Source of the DNA: an uncultured Leptolyngbya sp.
Lineage (GTDB): Bacteria; Cyanobacteriota; Cyanobacteriia; Phormidesmidales; Phormidesmidaceae
Direction: 5' to 3'
DNA: 8,862 nt
NCBI GenBank assembly: GCA_937899365.1
Contig: CALBPH010000773.1
Coordinates: 1 to 8,862, forward strand
A model generated the notes under the pieces. The model saw only the letters and a program-made list of their open reading frames with translations. It searched no databases and was not told where the DNA came from. Positions 6,377 through 8,862 of the stretch are shown here, piece by piece (the stretch's first letter is position 1; each line of letters begins with the position of its first letter). The position numbers were made by a program, and so were the translations under genes.

Positions 6377-7564
6377 TTATTCAATTTCGATGGTGGCGGT
6401 CACTTGCAAATTAGACAGCCCAGCAACAATGTCGCGAGAAGTCTCATCTAACTGAATGTGTACTTCAACCACTTTGGCGTCAATATTGGCAGCGGGGTCT
6501 TCATTGATCACCTCTTGGGCCTCAACCTGTAGACCAATGCGCTGGACCGTGCCCTGTAGCTCAGTGCTTAAAACCGGCGTAGTAACGGTCACCGGCTGAC
6601 CGGGCTCAATCTTTGTAATATCGTCCTGGTAAACATCTGCAACCACAAACATTTGTGCGGTTTGTCCAAGGGTGGCAATTCCTTCGCTATCGATGGTTTC
6701 TCCCGACCGGGTGTGGATTTTGAGTACCTGACCGTTTAGGGGAGCACGGACGTAGGTTTTATCCAGGTTCGCCTTGGCTTCGGCGACGGTTGCGATCGCA
6801 GATTGCACCTCCGCTTCGGCTGTGGCTACATCCACCGGACGTACCTCCGCCAGGCTGTCTAACCTGGCACGAGCCTGGATAATTTGCTCCTGTCCTGCCG
6901 ATTCGATCTGAGTAAGTGCGGCCTGGGCTTCTTGCAGCTGTCGCTTAGCTGTGGTGTAGGTCAGCTGTTTAGCATCCCGCTCCGACTCGGATATCGCCCC
7001 CTGCTGAAAGAGCGATTCATAACGCTCGGCCTCAATTTGAGCATTTTGTACCTCCGCCTCTAATCGGGCGATGGTGGCTCGTTGGGTGCTAATATTTCCG
7101 GCCTGATCGGCTTCTAGACGGGCAATTTCCGCTCGCTGAGCCTGGAGGTCGCCTGTTTGAGCACCGGCCTGCACTTGCGCCAGCTGAGATTGGGCGATTT
7201 TCACCTGCTGCTCGGCCTTTTGCAATGCTGCCTGCAATAGATCGCGATTGTCTAAAATTGCAATCACTTGCCCCTGTTCTAGAACATCGCCCTCTGTGAC
7301 CAAAAGCTCTTGCACCCGACTTTCTTGGGCAGAGGTGGGCGCTGTTAGCTGGATAATTTCTCCCTCTGGCTCCAGGCGACCCAGGGCGGTTACGGTTGTA
7401 ATTTCAGGCAGTACTGCAACGTCTACCGAGTCTTCTCGCTGTCCTGGGAAGGGCAAACCGCGCCACGCCGCTACCCCCATGACGCCTAAGACAACTGCTC
7501 CTAGAAGTATCCACCAGCGGCGCTTCTCAATAATTCGTTGATGACTTAACACAGTTAAATTCAT
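6377..7564 (-). CDS. devB: DevB-type HlyD-family membrane fusion protein (periplasmic adaptor)
   Basis: This adaptor links the DevCA inner-membrane pump to a TolC-type outer-membrane channel; no TolC gene is present in the window. From ATG 7564 it has 395 residues: a short basic N-terminus, one signal-anchor helix (~17-34), a first lipoyl half (~73-106, ending VLEQGQVIAILDNRD), a long α-helical hairpin/coiled coil (~109-268) rich in Ala, Gln and Glu, a second lipoyl half (~270-303, YVRAPLNGQVLKIHTRSGE), then a β-barrel and membrane-proximal domain. The phrase TVTALGRLEPEGEI is typical of cyanobacterial DevB proteins. Within the coil, QRAEIARLEAD (143-153) is nearly repeated as QRATIARLEAE (161-171). 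An upstream ATG at 7585 would add seven residues, but ATG 7564 has AAAGG four bases upstream and lies downstream of the predicted promoter, whereas 7585 would precede the transcription start. It is the first gene of the exporter operon and is divergent from tetR. Confidence 0.92.
   Translation of the reverse strand: MNLTVLSHQRIIEKRRWWILLGAVVLGVMGVAAWRGLPFPGQREDSVDVAVLPEITTVTALGRLEPEGEIIQLTAPTSAQESRVQELLVTEGDVLEQGQVIAILDNRDLLQAALQKAEQQVKIAQSQLAQVQAGAQTGDLQAQRAEIARLEADQAGNISTQRATIARLEAEVQNAQIEAERYESLFQQGAISESERDAKQLTYTTAKRQLQEAQAALTQIESAGQEQIIQARARLDSLAEVRPVDVATAEAEVQSAIATVAEAKANLDKTYVRAPLNGQVLKIHTRSGETIDSEGIATLGQTAQMFVVADVYQDDITKIEPGQPVTVTTPVLSTELQGTVQRIGLQVEAQEVINEDPAANIDAKVVEVHIQLDETSRDIVAGLSNLQVTATIEIE
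6791..6800. repeat. HIP1 palindrome TGCGATCGCA
   Basis: HIP1 copy within the coiled-coil part of devB, encoding Ala-Ile-Ala. Confidence 0.9.
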
Positions 7565-7586
7565 AGAGCCTTTGCCACTTGTCATA

Positions 7587-7614
7587 GCTATATTTTACTA
7601 AACCGTTTAGTAAA
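7587..7614 (-). promoter_or_regulatory. Predicted devBCA promoter
   Basis: On the minus strand a -35-like TTTACT (7614-7609) and a -10-like TATAGC (7592-7587) are separated by 16 bases. Transcription would start near 7580, giving a leader of about 16 bases before ATG 7564 that contains the AAAGG ribosome-binding site. The TetR operator covers the -35 and the whole spacer. Neither hexamer is a perfect match to the sigma-70 consensus. Confidence 0.5.
7594..7614. promoter_or_regulatory. Primary TetR-family operator (perfect 10-bp inverted repeat)
   Basis: TTTACTAAAC and GTTTAGTAAA are exact reverse complements separated by a single C, making a 21-bp palindrome. It lies in the divergent region between the regulator and the exporter genes, inside the predicted exporter promoter. 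Size and position are as expected for TetR-family dimers. Binding of the adjacent TetR is inferred from context. Confidence 0.8.
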
Positions 7615-7618
7615 GTCT

Positions 7619-7647
7619 ACTGGATAGTCAACACCGTTTAGTAGAAT
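7619..7647 (+). promoter_or_regulatory. Possible tetR promoter
   Basis: A good -10-like TAGAAT (7642-7647) lies 26 bases before the GTG start of the regulator. With a 17-base spacer the -35 position reads ACTGGA, which is weak. The -10 overlaps the secondary operator, so the regulator would repress itself. Confidence 0.35.
7625..7645. promoter_or_regulatory. Secondary, half-conserved TetR operator
   Basis: The right half GTTTAGTAGA (7636-7645) matches the primary operator at 9 of 10 positions, and the left half (7625-7634) at only 5 of 10. The two site centres are 31 bp apart, close to three helical turns, so two dimers could sit on the same DNA face. This site overlaps the likely -10 of tetR. 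Confidence 0.55.
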
Positions 7648-7673
7648 TAAGTTCTGCGCACGGAGCCGCGTGA

Positions 7674-8306
7674 GTGAATCCCGTTGTCCCATCTGCTGAC
7701 TCAGACCCTAAAGCTGATAAAGCGAATGCCATTTTGGCAGGAGCCTTTCAGGTGTTTACGACCCAGGGATATGCGTCGGCGAGTATGACCCGTATCGCTA
7801 AGGCAGCAGGGGTATCAACACCGACGCACTACAGCTATATACAAGATAAAGAAGGGCTTTTTGTCTCCCTGGTGCACCAGTTGTTGCATAAAAGTAATCG
7901 CATGATGCTGAGCTTGCCGAGCGGAGACAAGGCACCGTCCTCACCTGAGGAGGTTCTCCGGGCAATAGCCATGTCAATGCTCAACGAGGCCTCTAACAAT
8001 AAACCGTTTCTGACGCTGATGCGGCTGATTATTGGTGAGTCTGAGCAGTTTCCCGAGCTAGCTCAGACGTTTGTCCGTGAGATTAGCAAACCGATGTTAG
8101 ATAAGATGGCGGCTTATTTCACAGCCCATCCCCAGTTAGAGTTTTCAGACCCAGAAATTGCTGCTCGTGTGTTTTCAGGCTCAATGGTGCACTACCTGAT
8201 TGTGCAGGAGCTCATGGGGGGTAAGGATATTGTGCCGTTGAGTTGCGATCGCATGGTCAATGGTCTCGTAGACCTGATGATGGCGGGGGGCCATTACAAG
8301 GGATAA
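7674..8306 (+). CDS. TetR-family transcriptional regulator of the exporter operon
   Basis: This 210-residue protein has a normal TetR-family length. The N-terminal DNA-binding domain spans ~16-62, with the helix-turn-helix at ~38-57 (SMTRIAKAAGVSTPTHYSYI) followed by QDKEGLF, the usual junction to the ligand domain. The C-terminal all-helical domain (~63-205) should bind an unknown ligand and form the dimer. The start is GTG 7674, supported by GGAG at 7662-7665, eight bases upstream; no in-frame ATG fits. The gene is divergent from devB, and two copies of one palindrome lie between them, so it probably represses both the exporter operon and itself and is released by the exported compound or a related stress signal. 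The helix-turn-helix has STPTHYSYI where many members have SKGTLYHYF, which may reflect operator preference. Confidence 0.93.
   Translation: MNPVVPSADSDPKADKANAILAGAFQVFTTQGYASASMTRIAKAAGVSTPTHYSYIQDKEGLFVSLVHQLLHKSNRMMLSLPSGDKAPSSPEEVLRAIAMSMLNEASNNKPFLTLMRLIIGESEQFPELAQTFVREISKPMLDKMAAYFTAHPQLEFSDPEIAARVFSGSMVHYLIVQELMGGKDIVPLSCDRMVNGLVDLMMAGGHYKG
8244..8253. repeat. HIP1 palindrome TGCGATCGCA
   Basis: HIP1 copy near the 3' end of tetR; here the frame differs and encodes Cys-Asp-Arg. Confidence 0.9.
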
Positions 8307-8360
8307 GAACTTTCTAGAAGAACGGTATGGTTGGACTGCTCTGGTCACCTATCCGTTTCA

Positions 8361-8862
8361 ATGCTAGAAAGTATCATCTGGATTCTCCTTGCAGGCTTTT
8401 TCACCGGACAAATCGCCCGTCGGCTAAAAATCCCAGCCCTAGTTGGTATGGTTCTCGCGGGTATTTTTCTCGGCCCCCAAGCCGCCAACGTGCTCAGCCC
8501 TGGAGTGCTAGACGCCGCCAATTCTCTGCGGGTCATTGCCGTCATGGTAATTCTGATGAAAGCCGGCTTAGGGCTAGACCGTGAAAAGTTAGCCCAGCAA
8601 GGCACTGTCGCCTTACGCCTCGGGTTCTTGCCGGCCACCTGCGAAGCCATCGCCGTGGCCTTAGCCGCTATGTGGATATTCCAATTTGATTTAGCCACCG
8701 GGTTACTGCTCGGCTGTATCCTGGGTGCCGAATCTCCGGCGGTGATTGTGCCAGGAATGTTGCGACTCAAAAGCCTGGGCTGGGGGGTGAAAAAAGGAAT
8801 TCCCGATGCCATTCTTACCGGTAGTGCTTTGTCAGATGTGCTTTTACTGCTTGTATTTAGCC
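8361..8862 (+). CDS. Cation:proton antiporter, N-terminal part (cut by window edge)
   Basis: 167 codons are visible from ATG 8361 and the frame is open at the right edge. The protein is very hydrophobic, with membrane segments around residues 4-19, 29-45, 58-75, 88-110 and 118-140, and a further one starting near 155. The phrases IPALVGMVLAGIFLGP near the N-terminus and GAESPAVIVPGML in the fifth segment are typical of the monovalent cation:proton antiporter (Na+/H+ exchanger) family, which swaps Na+ or K+ for protons across the inner membrane. The C-terminal half and any regulatory domain lie outside the window, so ion preference cannot be judged. It follows tetR by 54 bases on the same strand and may be co-transcribed. 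No clear ribosome-binding site precedes ATG 8361; TTG 8331 is an in-frame but less likely start. Confidence 0.88.
   Translation, partial: MLESIIWILLAGFFTGQIARRLKIPALVGMVLAGIFLGPQAANVLSPGVLDAANSLRVIAVMVILMKAGLGLDREKLAQQGTVALRLGFLPATCEAIAVALAAMWIFQFDLATGLLLGCILGAESPAVIVPGMLRLKSLGWGVKKGIPDAILTGSALSDVLLLLVFS

Noticed and set aside
7565..7585. ATG 7585 as the devB start
   Set aside because: It lacks a ribosome-binding site and would lie upstream of the predicted transcription start; ATG 7564 has AAAGG at a workable distance.
8345..8812. A 155-codon minus-strand frame opposite the antiporter
   Set aside because: The plus-strand frame has clear membrane segments and family phrases; the opposite frame is a compositional shadow.
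1..8862. Insertion sequences, tRNA-type attachment sites, CRISPR arrays or rRNA
   Set aside because: No transposase or integrase frame, no regularly spaced direct repeats, and no tRNA or rRNA-like stretch was seen on either strand.

Overview
The window looks like cyanobacterial chromosome. Five copies of the palindrome TGCGATCGCA (the HIP1 core GCGATCGC with T/A flanks) occur in 8.9 kb, where an 8-mer is expected about 0.14 times by chance. The gene content also fits: a DevBCA-type exporter and a TIR/WD40 protein of the kind common in cyanobacteria. No RNA gene, transposon, CRISPR array or phage gene was found. Genus cannot be told from the sequence.

Layout. (1) 1-3162, minus strand: a very large open frame running off the left edge, 1054 codons visible. 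It encodes three tandem TIR domains, each followed by the same ~60-residue helical module, then one predicted membrane helix and seven WD40-like blades. (2) 3163-3479: a 317-bp divergent intergenic region. (3) 3480-4285, plus strand: an overlapping MNT nucleotidyltransferase / HEPN (HepT) pair, a type VII-like toxin-antitoxin module. (4) 4286-4392: a short convergent gap. (5) 7564-4393, minus strand: a DevB-DevC-DevA type ABC exporter operon (membrane fusion protein, permease, ATPase). (6) 7674-8306, plus strand: a TetR-family regulator divergent from the exporter. A near-ideal 21-bp operator lies inside the exporter promoter, and a second, weaker site overlaps the likely tetR promoter. (7) 8361 to the right edge, plus strand: the N-terminal part of a cation:proton antiporter.

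How the parts may work together. The left half reads as a small defence or conflict island: a putative TIR NADase/signalling protein with a WD40 sensor head, back to back with a HEPN RNase toxin and its nucleotidyltransferase antitoxin. The right half reads as a self-contained regulated efflux unit, with TetR, operator and DevBCA pump, followed by an ion antiporter. Nothing in the sequence links the two halves functionally.

Points most worth a second look: the triple TIR-module architecture with no NTPase domain between TIR and WD40; the divergent TIR/HEPN-MNT pairing; the exact overlap of the TetR operator with the exporter promoter; the missing normal start codon of devC; and two adjacent hairpins in the devB-devC gap.
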